A DNA stretch of 64,000 nt from Sipunculus nudus (taxonomy: Eukaryota; Annelida; Sipuncula; Golfingiida; Sipunculidae), in NCBI GenBank assembly GCA_026874595.1, contig CM049322.1, forward strand, positions 38,543,340 through 38,607,339, written 5' to 3'. The notes beneath the pieces were generated by a model, which did not search any database, was not told the origin of the DNA, and saw only the letters and a list, made by a program, of their open reading frames with translations. Positions 23,220-33,620 of the stretch are shown piece by piece. The position numbers and the translations under genes are program-made. Position 1 is the first letter of the stretch, and every line of letters starts with the position of its first letter.

Positions 23220-23830
23220 AAGAAACAGGTTCAAGTTTACACCAGGTTATAATGGTGTCAATTCATCTTGAATCAGTTTGATTCGACTAGGATTCTAACT
23301 GAGCCTTCGCAGGCTAGTAAGAATCATCTTGAAGCTTCTTGTACTATCGAAAAAAGAGCATTTTTTCGATCAGTCTATAGCTAGCCGAAAAAGCACAGGA
23401 TTTATTTGTGAATTAAAGAAAATTCAGTCCGCTCCTGGATAGATTAATTTCTAATTGTTCCAATTGTACCAACTGAATTCAATAAGAATACTGGGTTCTA
23501 GTTGAACAGCTAGTGTTCATTGGTTTCAATTGAACATTATTGAATCAAATATTACCTGAATGGATTTCATTTGATTCGTTTCGATTCAAACCTAAAATAT
23601 ATGTATGAGTTTATTATAAGCTACGTTGTTTTTAAATGAAAGGACTTTGTTCAATGGTTACCTGCATGGGTTCCATTTAAATCACACTGAGTCAAAGATA
23701 AACTGATTCTATTCCATTTTAACCCACTTGCGGCAATGATAATCTGCAAGGGTTCCAGTTAAACCCACTTTTTTTACTGATAGTCAGTACAGGTTCAAAC
23801 TGAACCTTCGCCTTTCATACTCAAATCTCG
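23220..23830. repeat. Degenerate GATTC/TTCAATTGAA-rich region
   Basis: Many imperfect, partly palindromic words: CTTGAATCAGTTTGATTCGA, GTTTCAATTGAACATT, TCATTTGATTCGTTTCGATT, AAGGGTTCCAGTTAAACCCA and AGGTTCAAACTGAACCTTCG. They suggest an old array of short inverted units or decayed foldback elements; no single period is evident. Confidence 0.45.
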
Positions 23831-23847
23831 AGTCTAGGATTGTCTGT

Positions 23848-23922
23848 TTCGGGATTCGAACCTATGACCAGGTGCGAATGGGCACATGTTTTATCCACTG
23901 CCCTAATCGATTAGATCCAAAC
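23848..23922 (-). mobile_element. tRNA-like head on the minus strand (possible SINE)
   Basis: The reverse complement carries an A-box-like GGGCAGTGGATAAAACATG and a B-box-like GGTTCGAATCCCG at tRNA spacing. The DNA to its left (its 3' side) is the GATTC-rich region, so the two may be one element. A functional tRNA is unlikely because the acceptor stem does not pair by eye. Confidence 0.4.
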
Positions 23923-24444
23923 ATAGGAAGCTGTAAATATGCACGTTTAAAATGCAGCCAATTTATGCGCGGAGGAAGATTCGTAAATTTAAACGCGGGG
24001 TGGAACTAAAACGTAAATGAGACTTCTTCGAAATGCAAGACAATCGACCAAAAATCCTAAAACTATGTTGCTAATCTACTATTGCTAAATACTGTGTCTC
24101 GCCAGTAGGACGACACATTTAACATAGCATATTGGGAATGTATCGAAGTGTATTGATAATTGCTATTCTGAGCCAGTCTAAGCATACACACAAGATTTAA
24201 ATCTCAGCCAAGGAACGGGTGTCCAAGATGACATAAGCATGGATTGTAGACGCTAAATACAGAATAATGGAAAAAGTATAAAAACCCTAACGTATACTGT
24301 TTAGCATGAGCGTTGTGTACGAGGGTACCCCGTAAGGTTAACCAAACTACCCACAGTGATTGTCGGTAAACGACAGATTCAATTACCGAAAGGTACAAGT
24401 CACGCTACCGCCGGTCTTTGATGTAGCAGACGACACCCCGGTAG

Positions 24445-24452
24445 TCACGTGA
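24445..24452. promoter_or_regulatory. TCACGTGA octamer
   Basis: Palindromic E-box octamer, one of six in the window; see the corresponding finding. DNA from 23923 to 24590 otherwise shows nothing. Confidence 0.3.
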
Positions 24453-24589
24453 CCTTTATAAACCCGCCATCAAGATTTATGACATTGCGCGGTGGGGCCC
24501 GAAGGTCAACTTGCACTGATATACGCTCTAGTGTATTGACAATAGTCCAAAATATCTCCATCCTTCCGCCTTGTTAACCTTGAAATAAA

Positions 24590-24803
24590 TCATACCCAGA
24601 CTGCCTGTCATATATTTTTGAAGAATAACTGACGGTAATAATCTTTTTTTTCTTATATATAAACCATACCGGGTCTGGCTGTCATATATTAAAAAAAATT
24701 ACTTATGGTAACATGTACAATATTTATTCTTCAAGTCATAAAACATTGATAAACTTGATAAATGATAACTTACAAAATATTATTTTATATGTACATATAT
24801 ATA

Positions 24804-24844
<41 letters not shown>

Positions 24845-25105
24845 AGAGCGCCTTTCCTTCGTTTAAGTTAAAATAACGGTTACCTTTCTTATTTTTTAGA
24901 AACATATAAAAGCAAGTTCGTATATCATATATTTTTGAAGAATAACTTGTGTTTGTATGTAGTCTCATACATTTAAAATAAAAAAAAATTCTTTCAATTT
25001 TAATTCCATTATTAAATATTGATATAAATAACAGTGCTCCTGTCATATATCTCCATATATACTTTATGATAACATTGTTTATTTCCATGACTATTTTTTA
25101 TGGTA
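24590..25105 (+). repeat. Degenerate interspersed repeat with GTCATATATTTTTGAAG core and (TA)n
   Basis: CTGTCATATATTTTTGAAGA followed by ATAACTGACGGTAATA occurs near 24607. Diverged versions lie near 24681 (CTGTCATATATTAAAAAA), 24923 (ATCATATATTTTTGAAGAAT) and 25042 (CTGTCATATATCTCCATAT). A (TA)n run fills 24796-24841. Confidence 0.5.
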
Positions 25106-25125
25106 ACCATATTAAGTATGTATTT

Positions 25126-25586
25126 GGGTTGCGCGATATTATCGATATATCGGTGCATCCCGATACGACGCTTTGCATATTTAGTATCGCGATATCGTTT
25201 TCAAATATCGATATAATACGATTTTTTCGAAACGTGACTGAACTTATTTATTGTGGTAAAAATAAAGTCTCAGTTAAAAATCTAAATGGATTAGTGAAAG
25301 GCAAAAAGAGAAAGCTGCTACCGAGTGTGTATATAGACAGGCCACAGGTAGTTTAGTAGGAAATGTTCAAGTATAGCATGATTGCCATATGATCAAAGGT
25401 CCGTCCAATGAAATTTGAATGTCTCCTCGATGACTTGTTGGTACCACAATATACCTTTATAATGGAAAAACGTACATATTTCCTTTAAATTGATACAATG
25501 AAAATATCCTTACATGTATCGCAATAAGCTTTACCAAATATCACAATATATACTGCAATAGAAAAATTGAAGGCGGTACGCAGCCC
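25126..25586. mobile_element. TATCG-rich non-autonomous DNA transposon, hAT-like (family F, copy 2)
   Basis: Left end GGGTTGCGCGATATTATCG, right end GGCGGTACGCAGCCC; the ends are inverted relatives (GGGyTGCG). It shares with copy 1 the order ATCGATATATCGG, TAGTATCGCGATATCG, TTTTCAAATATCGATATAA, GGAAATGTTCAAGTA, ATCAAAGGTCCGTCCAA and TCGATGACTTGTTGGTA. It lacks most of the DNA that sits after that point in copy 1. No matching 8-bp duplication is visible. Confidence 0.6.
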
Positions 25587-25590
25587 TAGT

Positions 25591-26336
25591 GCCAAAAAAG
25601 GTATGGTTCTCCGGCATTTTTTTTCAGAAATTAGTGCTGGGGGCGGTTTTTTATTAACTTTTTTGTATGTTTCCATAAAAATGTCACATGATCAGGGAAA
25701 AGCATGATAATAAATGTTTTTTTTTTCTAAACATGTAAAAGCGCTTCATAAAGCCTCGGTCTCAACCCGCTGCGGTCACCGCACACCGTAGATCACTGTT
25801 CGGTTTTTGAAACCGCAGGAATACTTATGCGGCCGACGTGCGGGAACGGCAAGGTGTCTTCCTCATTCTTACGGCCATCGCAGGATAAAGTATGCTAACC
25901 CCACGGACGCCGCAAGCTAACCTTGCGGAAGCCGTAAAGACCCCTTACGACAGCCGTAGGTACACCGTACGTCTCTCGGGTAGCCGGGTAGGCTTAAAAA
26001 ATCGCACGGGCATCCTACGACATCCATACGTCTACTGTACGGTGCCCGTACGGAGCCCGTAGGTGTTTGCCTGACGCACGACCGCCGCATCAACTTAAGC
26101 GCTTGCGCTAATGTCAGTTACGGTCGTTGCGGAGCCCCTGCGGCCTTTGAAAAACGCACGGTTGCCGTGCGTCTACCGCACGGAATAGCCCAAAACACTT
26201 GCCGTACGGCGACCGTATCCTGGTTGTGACCGAGGCTTAACAAAGGAAAACTTATCAAAATTGTATTTTCTTGAAAGATGAAAATCAAAATAAAAATGTT
26301 TGATGCGTCGGGTTAAAATTGACGCGGGCGGTGCCA
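25591..26336. mobile_element. Family G inverted-repeat element (copy 1), split by a nested element
   Basis: Left part 25591-25751 (GCCAAAAAAGGTATGGTTCT, TTTTTTTCAGAAATTAGTGC, AAAAATGTCACATGATCAGG) and right part 26238-26336 (AACAAAGGAAAACTTATC, TTTTCTTGAAAGATGAAAAT, GACGCGGGCGGTGCC) are collinear with the intact copy at 58342-58674. The right terminal repeat is lost. 25752-26237 is a different element inserted inside it. Confidence 0.8.
25752..26237. mobile_element. Nested GC- and CpG-rich MITE-like element (family H)
   Basis: 486 bp. Terminal inverted repeats are AGCCTCGGTCTCAACC on the left and GGTTGTGACCGAGGCT on the right, with weaker matching for about 30 further bases. It is flanked by TAA on both sides (25749-25751 and 26238-26240), a 3-bp target duplication like that of PIF/Harbinger elements. 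The interior is unusually rich in CG and in words such as CCGTACGG, GCCGTAGG and CCTACGACA. No open frame for a transposase. Confidence 0.8.
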
Positions 26337-26672
26337 TATTTTTTTTTTTTCGCAATGTATGCACATGGCTATGAGTAAGTAATAAGGCATTACCTATCAT
26401 TAAGCCAGTGGAGTGAATCGCTGAAGTTCTTTCGAGATTTTACGCTCCTCACGCAGAGGTTATATAATACAGTCGTTCCAGACATCGTTTCGTGTGACCG
26501 CCACTTGGTATGGTTCTCTGGGCATGGACACCAGGGTGCGCACAGAGATTTTAGATTTAAATGATCTTCGTTGTTTGCAAACACCTTCGAAAGCTCGCCT
26601 TTAATTTGCATTGTTTCTCCTATATGTAAGCTAACTTTATATGATATGATGGAGGATATAAAACTTTTCACT

Positions 26673-26677
<5 letters not shown>

Positions 26678-26724
<47 letters not shown>

Positions 26725-26776
26725 CTCTCTCTCTCTCTCTCTCGCTCGCTCTCTCTCTCTTTGTCTCTGTTCCTCT

Positions 26777-26858
<82 letters not shown>

Positions 26859-26929
26859 TCTCTCTCTCTATCCCTCGCTCGTTTTCTCTCTTTGTCTCTG
26901 TTACTCTAGTGTCTCTCTCTCTCTCTCTC

Positions 26930-26982
<53 letters not shown>
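26678..26982. repeat. Long interrupted (CT)n array
   Basis: About 300 bases of CT repeats with sporadic GTTT, CG and GATT interruptions. The block GTCTCTGTTnCTCTAG recurs at about 26763 and 26893, so part of the array has itself been duplicated. Leucine/serine open frames here are artefacts. Confidence 0.95.
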
Positions 26983-26985
<3 letters not shown>

Positions 26986-27007
26986 TATATATAAACACAT
27001 ACACACA

Positions 27008-27008
27008 C

Positions 27009-27052
<44 letters not shown>
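27008..27052. repeat. (TA)n microsatellite
   Basis: TA run shortly after the CT array, with a short ACAC stretch between; ends at TTATATATAGAGAGAC. Confidence 0.95.
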
Positions 27053-27060
<8 letters not shown>

Positions 27061-28353
27061 GAGAGACAAAAAAGGATGTTTGTGCGTTTGTGTGTGTGTT
27101 AATTGTTAGCTTTAATTATTCATTGCTAAAGTGTCTGCGTCATTTCGTTGGAATGTCGCTTATTCCAATAAGAATGTCTTAATAAAGGACGTTCTAGGCA
27201 ATACCAAGGCTGTTACCCTGGTAATTCATGCATGGGGATATTGATGAAATACTTACACTAAGCTGTTGACAAGTCAGTCCGTTGGCAGCGCCTAACCCTT
27301 GGCAATTATTTTGAAATTGCATTGAATATGTCATTCTAACAATGGCTTGCCAGTGTGAAGGCACATAAAAAGAACCGCCACTGACAAATTCCAGATATTA
27401 TCTTCGGGTTAAGCTGCATGCTAATTAGATAGCCCGAGCAGCTGTAACCCGGATGTTGCCCCGTCAATCAGAAATTTGACACTCTGGTACTGAGGCCGCA
27501 CTGGCCGCTTGTGACAAGAGGACGGGCACGGTTGTGATGGCAGGGGTCCTCCGGGGGTCGTTCAGTTCCCCTGATAAATAGACCAAGTGGCATAAAGCCA
27601 CCTGGCTTGCTGTAATTACCGCCTCCTTTTGCACACGACAGGGTCGCAGGGGCCATCATCGGAGCTCTGCTATAGATTTCCCGCCAAAACGCCAAGCAGG
27701 GTCAATATACACCCTGCCGTATATTCTGTCCACCTCATCACCCTGCATTCACTGCTTCCGATTAGTAACACGGCACCTATGAACAGCTCTGTCTGCATAG
27801 GCTATGCTTCGACCTGGAACATATACTTTTTTGCAGATTGTATATAAATACATTAAACTTTATCTATTTAAAAGAAGTGTTGACGAATGTATAAATATTT
27901 ATTATTATTGTAATTACAATTATTACGATTTATTCAAATAGAAAATGTTATTTAGTTGCTATATACAACCTTTTAAACACATATAACTTGAATTTGCATA
28001 TCTGTTTAGATTTTTACAAGCTGACAATCAAGTATGCTATTACATCTGTAAAACAAAAACATGCTAGTTCACTGACACTGCTTATCAACTGTTGCTTTCC
28101 ATTTGTTATTTTAAGAGGGAATTTGTTCTGCATATTGCTGGATATTTTTGTTTGAAATATTTTATTGCAAAAAAAATGCAACGCGGATTGGAAAAAAATT
28201 CCTCTCTCTCTCTCTCTCTCTCTCTCTATTTGCTTCTTTCTTTCTCTCGTACCTTTTCCATCAGTTTAAGTGTCATATAGTGGGATAATATTTAGGTTTA
28301 AGGGGATAATCGTCAAATTTCAGTCGGTCCCTACTGGAGGAACAGACTATATT
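27061..28353. other. No gene; (CT)n at 28202-28227
   Basis: Non-coding. Apart from the short CT run no repeat was recognised. Confidence 0.55.
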
Positions 28354-28461
28354 AAGGGGCGTATCTATGATCTAGGGAAAGGAGGTTTCATATCCAGGGG
28401 ACTAATGACTAGTCCTAAAAATAGGTCTTCCGGACCTTGCCCCTCCCCCCCCCCCCCCCCC
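28354..28461 (-). mobile_element. C-rich inverted-end repeat, family E (partial)
   Basis: AGGGGCGTATCTATGATCTA, TATCCAGGGGACTAATGACT and CCTAAAAATAGGTCTTCCGG match the inverted copy at 53531. It breaks off at a C17 tract (28445-28461). Confidence 0.55.
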
Positions 28462-31400
28462 ACACACACATGCTTCTGCATCTGTTAATACAGGCCTGTT
28501 TATTCAAATACAGAGCTGAATATGGCTAGATGTGAAGTCGGAGCACACACACACTTCAGCCAGTCTCCATAACAAAATCCTTGCTGTGTTCTAATGTACA
28601 CAGTGGTACGGTTCCCTAACCCGGTTCACAGGTAAAATCCAGAACAAAAACACCCTCTATCACATATACTGTATTTCCTTGATCAGACCCTCGGGCGTTT
28701 ATATATCTTATTTTTTTTTACAGATATGGCTTTAACTCGGCCTCTAAACAAAGCCGGCGTCTATTTAAGGCCGGCATTAAAAAACATAATCATTATCAGG
28801 TCAGATAAAATCTTCTAGTAAATGGCTGTGGCTCTCAGCCAGGACAAAGCATTAGCCGTCTGTGATAAATGTATAGAATCCTTTGAATGAAACACATGTA
28901 ATTATGATCAAGATGACCCGAAAAAGGAAATATTCTAACTTTCACATAATTTTATCAGATTTCGTCAAGCAATTGAATTTAATTAAAGTCATTAACAGGC
29001 AAACCAACTAAAGTGGCCAAGGGAAAGCTTTAAGCTCTCGCCTCTAAGCTGAAGTTTAAATAAAAGTCAGTTGCATTGAGAGTTCTTTTGAATGAACAGA
29101 GTCGCTGTCTAGTTTTCATTCTGAAATTCCTGATGTTTCTTGGTGGATATTTTTATTGCCTTAATGGAGCAGGGTGCCAATCTATGCCTAGTCCCTCGGG
29201 TTTTTACTGTCAGTGGGAACGAGCTTTATCCTTTAACACCCTACAAGTCAGCGAGAGTTCATAAAGGAAATCACGAGGATCTGCGAGACTTAAAGACCCC
29301 TTGATATAACCGAGGTTCATTACAATCAGTCGGTGGCGTGTGAGTGCAATTTCGATTTGTTAAGCGACCATGAAATAACTTGCCACTTCGCAGACCTAGG
29401 CAAGTGTTTACGTGGCAATAAAATCCCCGTTGATGTAGAACTTTTACTTTCAGGGGATGAAGTTCAGGATTTCCACCCTGGACCATTTCGACTTTTACCA
29501 TCACGCCTAGATTACATACATTCATTTTATTATGTTGCGATCTTTACTTATGCCGTTTTTATTATCTGGCCATTTTATGTATCCCATTTTTATCGGCACG
29601 ATTTTTATGTAGGTCTGTTTTCTGTTATTTTAAGACGCTCTTGTTTGTCTTCCTTACTTTGTAGCGAACTAAACAGGTTGTAACAATTTTTAATGTGCCG
29701 TTTTTATTTTATGACAATATTGACAAGCAGCTGCTATTCTCAGTCTCCTTTTCATAAGTTATACACTCATGATAGAAGCATTCCACCTAAACCCAGAAAC
29801 GATTGACATTATCCTCTGTTTGAACTTCAAAGTTGATTATATGTTAATAATTTGAAAGCGGTCAATTAATTTTCCTCAAAGCATTAAGTTAAAAAGAAAT
29901 TATTCAGGTTTATGTCGCTTCTGAAGTTGAATCATGATAATGTGGAAACAGAATATTTAAATAAGTCAAAATAAATATTTTAGATAAATGTGAGATATAG
30001 AGATATTATTTGTTATACAATATGTTAGAGAGATTTAATAGGAAGCCTTATGAAATATTCCTAATATGAAAGTGTACATCTCGTCAAGAACATCTCCTCA
30101 TAATTAGACCTAATACTTGCTGACTTACACTATCAATGACCAAAGTACCGGTAACTGTATAAGGCCTCCTGGTATTTAGATGAATCCCCCTTAGGTTTAA
30201 GAGGAAAGAGTAACATTTATATCGTTTCCTGAGATGTATTATTACTGAGAAAACAGCATTTCCATTTCGCGGAAATTTTACAGATATGTCAGGATATCGG
30301 CTGGTGTGTGATAAAATTGACGTCATGGGTGTTTAGCGCTTGTCAGTTCATATTCCCAGCGAAGCCTACGGTCGCCCATCGGATTAGGTAGACATGCCGG
30401 TTATTAAATGAGAGCTGCTATCACTATCCAGAGGATGTCGGGAACGAGAGAAATCTTACAATAGGGAAGCCGCTCCTGAGCTTGATAGTCTCGAAGCTTA
30501 GATAATGCAGCAGTCATTTCAATCATCTCCCAACAGACCATCGACTCAACAACGCCAATGGATGTTTCTTTTTATATTTGCCCGAAATATTGAATTTCCA
30601 TATATGGACATATTTATTAGTCTTACATGTCTCGACTTTTACAAAGGTTTCACTGTCATATAAGTTAAAGTACCTATCAACAATTTTTGTTTTTAGTCAT
30701 CCTCTTACTAGCTTATTCATATAGACCAAGCTCGTTCCTCGGAATTCGATAAACTTATGTGTTTTGCCGTTACCTTACGCAAAACCGCCAGGAGGCAGGC
30801 CTACAAAAACTTTAGAACTTGTAGTCAGTATACTGAAATTAGGCAATACTTTTTCTGTTCTCTACTTTGATTTAGAAACATTATACTATTAGCCATATGA
30901 GGGTGAAAGGATAATACTATATCGAAATACACCATACTTATAATACATATCCATACTAATATCCGTTCATCTCTATGCATATAACTATTTGCATTTATTA
31001 TTTCTTTTCATAAACAATGGTTTGATATGTTGATTTATGTAATGTCCGAGATGAACATCTAACACAACCGGCATTTTGGCTGCCATGGCAGTCACAACTC
31101 GGATTTGCCCGAACAGGAAACATATGGGTCACGAGATGTGATACGCAGGTGTGAAGGGAAGATCTGAAGACGTAGGAACATCTGAATGTCCTCAAGATGT
31201 CCTGTCCAAGGAGTTTTACAACATCACGTCATTTTCTGAAACATGACTCCTTGGTCATTGTCGTTTATATCTGTGAATGGGGGGGGGGGGGGGGGGAGGA
31301 TTTGGGGTTGAAGTTATATTCTGAAGTAACAGAATAGGAAGAGGGCATATTTTCATCTTAAAAACATGAAAAAATTGTGATGTTTTTTATTAGTATAAAG

Positions 31401-32436
31401 TGACTTAAATTCAGTTTAGCTAACGAACGATTCACCTATTATAACATTCTGAACATCAAAAGCGAACACTGCATTTATATATATATATAACTAAATACGT
31501 ATATATTAAATAAAATGTCTATGGCGAGTGCCTGCACCCGTATATGTGTATCAATGATTATGCATATTAGCCACTAGCCGCTCCACTTGCAAAATCCTGA
31601 ATCTGCCCATGGATACGGTTAGGAGAACGTCTGGTTCAGAAACAGCGGCTTGGTTATATGGCGTCATGGATTAACGGGAAGCGTCCGTGCAGGCCAGAGT
31701 GTGGTCAAGCTGACAAACCGTCAATCACGTGACAGAATTACCTGCAGACCCGATGGCGTCATATTAGCAGTATTAAGACCGACCAGACACAGACGTGTGC
31801 TATTGGTAATTTTATCCGCCACGTCTGTAAAATACATATATAAAACCAGAAGAGAGAGTGCGTCCGAAATAGAATACGAGTTTTAGGTACGCTTACCGCT
31901 GCGTTCTTGAAAGATCATTTCGCGTGTGTGTGTACGTGTGTGTGTGTTCACTGGATCCTGTTCCTCTATTCAAGAGTAATCGTAAAAAAATTCAATAACA
32001 CAAGCGTAAATCGATAAATACGTTTAATTAAATTACGTCAGCGATTGAATGGATAAATGTTATCCAATATTCAGCCTTTTTTTAGAAGATTGAATGCTCA
32101 TAGAAACGTTAAAATTGATAAACGTCATATTTTAATCAACATGGATTGAAAACAGATACAGTATTGAAAGACTGCAAAGAATAAAAATTAAATTACGTTT
32201 ATGCAGATATGATTATGTCTTTAATATGACACGACAAATTATTTTCCATTGTAAATAATGACATGACCTTTTTAGATCATATAAATATATTAGAGAGAGA
32301 GAAAAAAGATCATATGAAAGACTAAGCACAAAACGAGGAAAAACGATCTTATTCTCTCTATTGTTAGTAAGTCTGTTTTTTCATCGGCTACACCTTGTTA
32401 TTCGGGATAGTAAGTGCATCATAAGACGTTCATAAA

Positions 32437-32440
<4 letters not shown>
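28462..32440. other. No gene; poly-G and one TCACGTGA
   Basis: Long stretch without supported genes. A G18 tract lies at 31279-31296 and TCACGTGA at 31725-31732. The open frame near 29333-29683 begins with GTG, lacks any domain and ends in aromatic-rich sequence; I do not accept it. Confidence 0.55.

Positions 32441-32520
<80 letters not shown>
32441..32520. repeat. (TA)n then (TG)n microsatellite
   Basis: TA run to about 32503 passing directly into TG repeats. Confidence 0.95.
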
Positions 32521-32689
32521 TTGAAGACAATGTTTTACATGGTGATATATTTGACTTAGGCTTAAGTCACAAACAACCTACGTACGATTGCAGCAGGGCA
32601 ACGAAAGATGGAATCGTCGAAGGTTTGGGAGAGGTTTTTTTTTTAATTTCCCGGAAGCGTTCACATTTAAAATATATGTTGAATGACGG

Positions 32690-33115
32690 TCGTGGGAAAA
32701 TTGATCAGGGATGTCTAATCGTACGCTCTTCCTACGACAGCCGTATGAAGTCCCTATGATGGTCTTAATACAAAATTAAAATGTCGTGCAGCAGTCCTGC
32801 GATGTCCAGGAGTCGTGCGACTGATCCACCGCCATCGTAAGCTCATTCTACGAATGCTACACGTAGGTATACAAAGTCGTAGGTTTATCGTTGCATAGTC
32901 ATAAGGCACCGTAAAACAGACGTTAAAGATCGGCCTGACGTATAGAAAAACCTACAGCGCTGAATAAATTGAATCTTGGAACACGTTTAAAATTGTTCGA
33001 CAAGGGTCTACGACAGTTTTGTTTTTCTCTTCTTCGCGAACACCTACATTTCGAACGACACACCCACGAATATCTTAGGAATTTCCCCAATTTTCTGCCG
33101 TAGACCTGTCGTATA
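32690..33115. mobile_element. Possible degenerate relative of family H
   Basis: Contains CGTACGCTCTTCCTACGACA, CAGCCGTATGAAG, GTCGTGCGACTG, CTACACGTAGGTATAC, GTCGTAGG and CCGTAGACCTGTCGTA, the same style of CG-containing words as 25752-26237. No terminal repeats were found. Confidence 0.35.
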
Positions 33116-33331
33116 TTGATGTGCGATGTATTTGACTAAGGCTTTAACTTGCTCATTTGTCGATAAATCAAAGGTAAAGTATTATACCTATCGCAACCTG
33201 GCGGGGTTAAAACAATGTGGTTTCACAGGAAGAGGTGTTGTTATTTGTATAACTGTTGCTCCGTTTACCTTGTTAATTGAAAATTTTCTGGAGGATTTCT
33301 TGGAGCGCGATAACCTTTGAAGGGCTGCATA

Positions 33332-33346
33332 CCCCCCCCCCCCCCC
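33332..33346. repeat. Poly-C tract
   Basis: Fifteen consecutive C. Confidence 0.9.
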
Positions 33347-33403
33347 GATCTTTTGAAACACAATTAGTTCCTACAAATTCTAGTACGAGTAGAAAGACGG
33401 TTT

Positions 33404-33620
33404 AACTTGACCTTGACCTTCAAGATCCAAATAGCCGTAAATATTTTTTGTCAACCCTATAACTTTGAAGTATTGCATATTCCTCTCAAATTTGACACAC
33501 AAGTTGTTTGCAAACTGGTAACCTTGACCTTGAATTTTCAGGTCTATCTGAAAAGCTAGGATGTCTGATATATTTTGAAATGATGCATTTTTCTTTACAT
33601 TTGCAAAAGTTAGCCATGTG
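33404..33620 (+). repeat. Imperfect tandem pair with CCTTGACCTT
   Basis: TTGACCTTGACCTTCAAGAT near 33407 and AACCTTGACCTTGAATTTTC near 33521 each head a roughly 115-bp unit continuing to an ATATTTT...TTTGAA(G/A)T(A/G)(T)TGCAT core. TGACCTTGACC also resembles a nuclear-receptor half-site pair, but the repeat explanation is simpler. Confidence 0.45.

Noticed and set aside
26571-26909. Leucine/serine-rich open frames
   Set aside because: Imposed by the (CT)n array.
29333-29683. 116-codon open frame
   Set aside because: Begins with GTG, lacks recognisable motifs, and its second half is low-complexity aromatic sequence.
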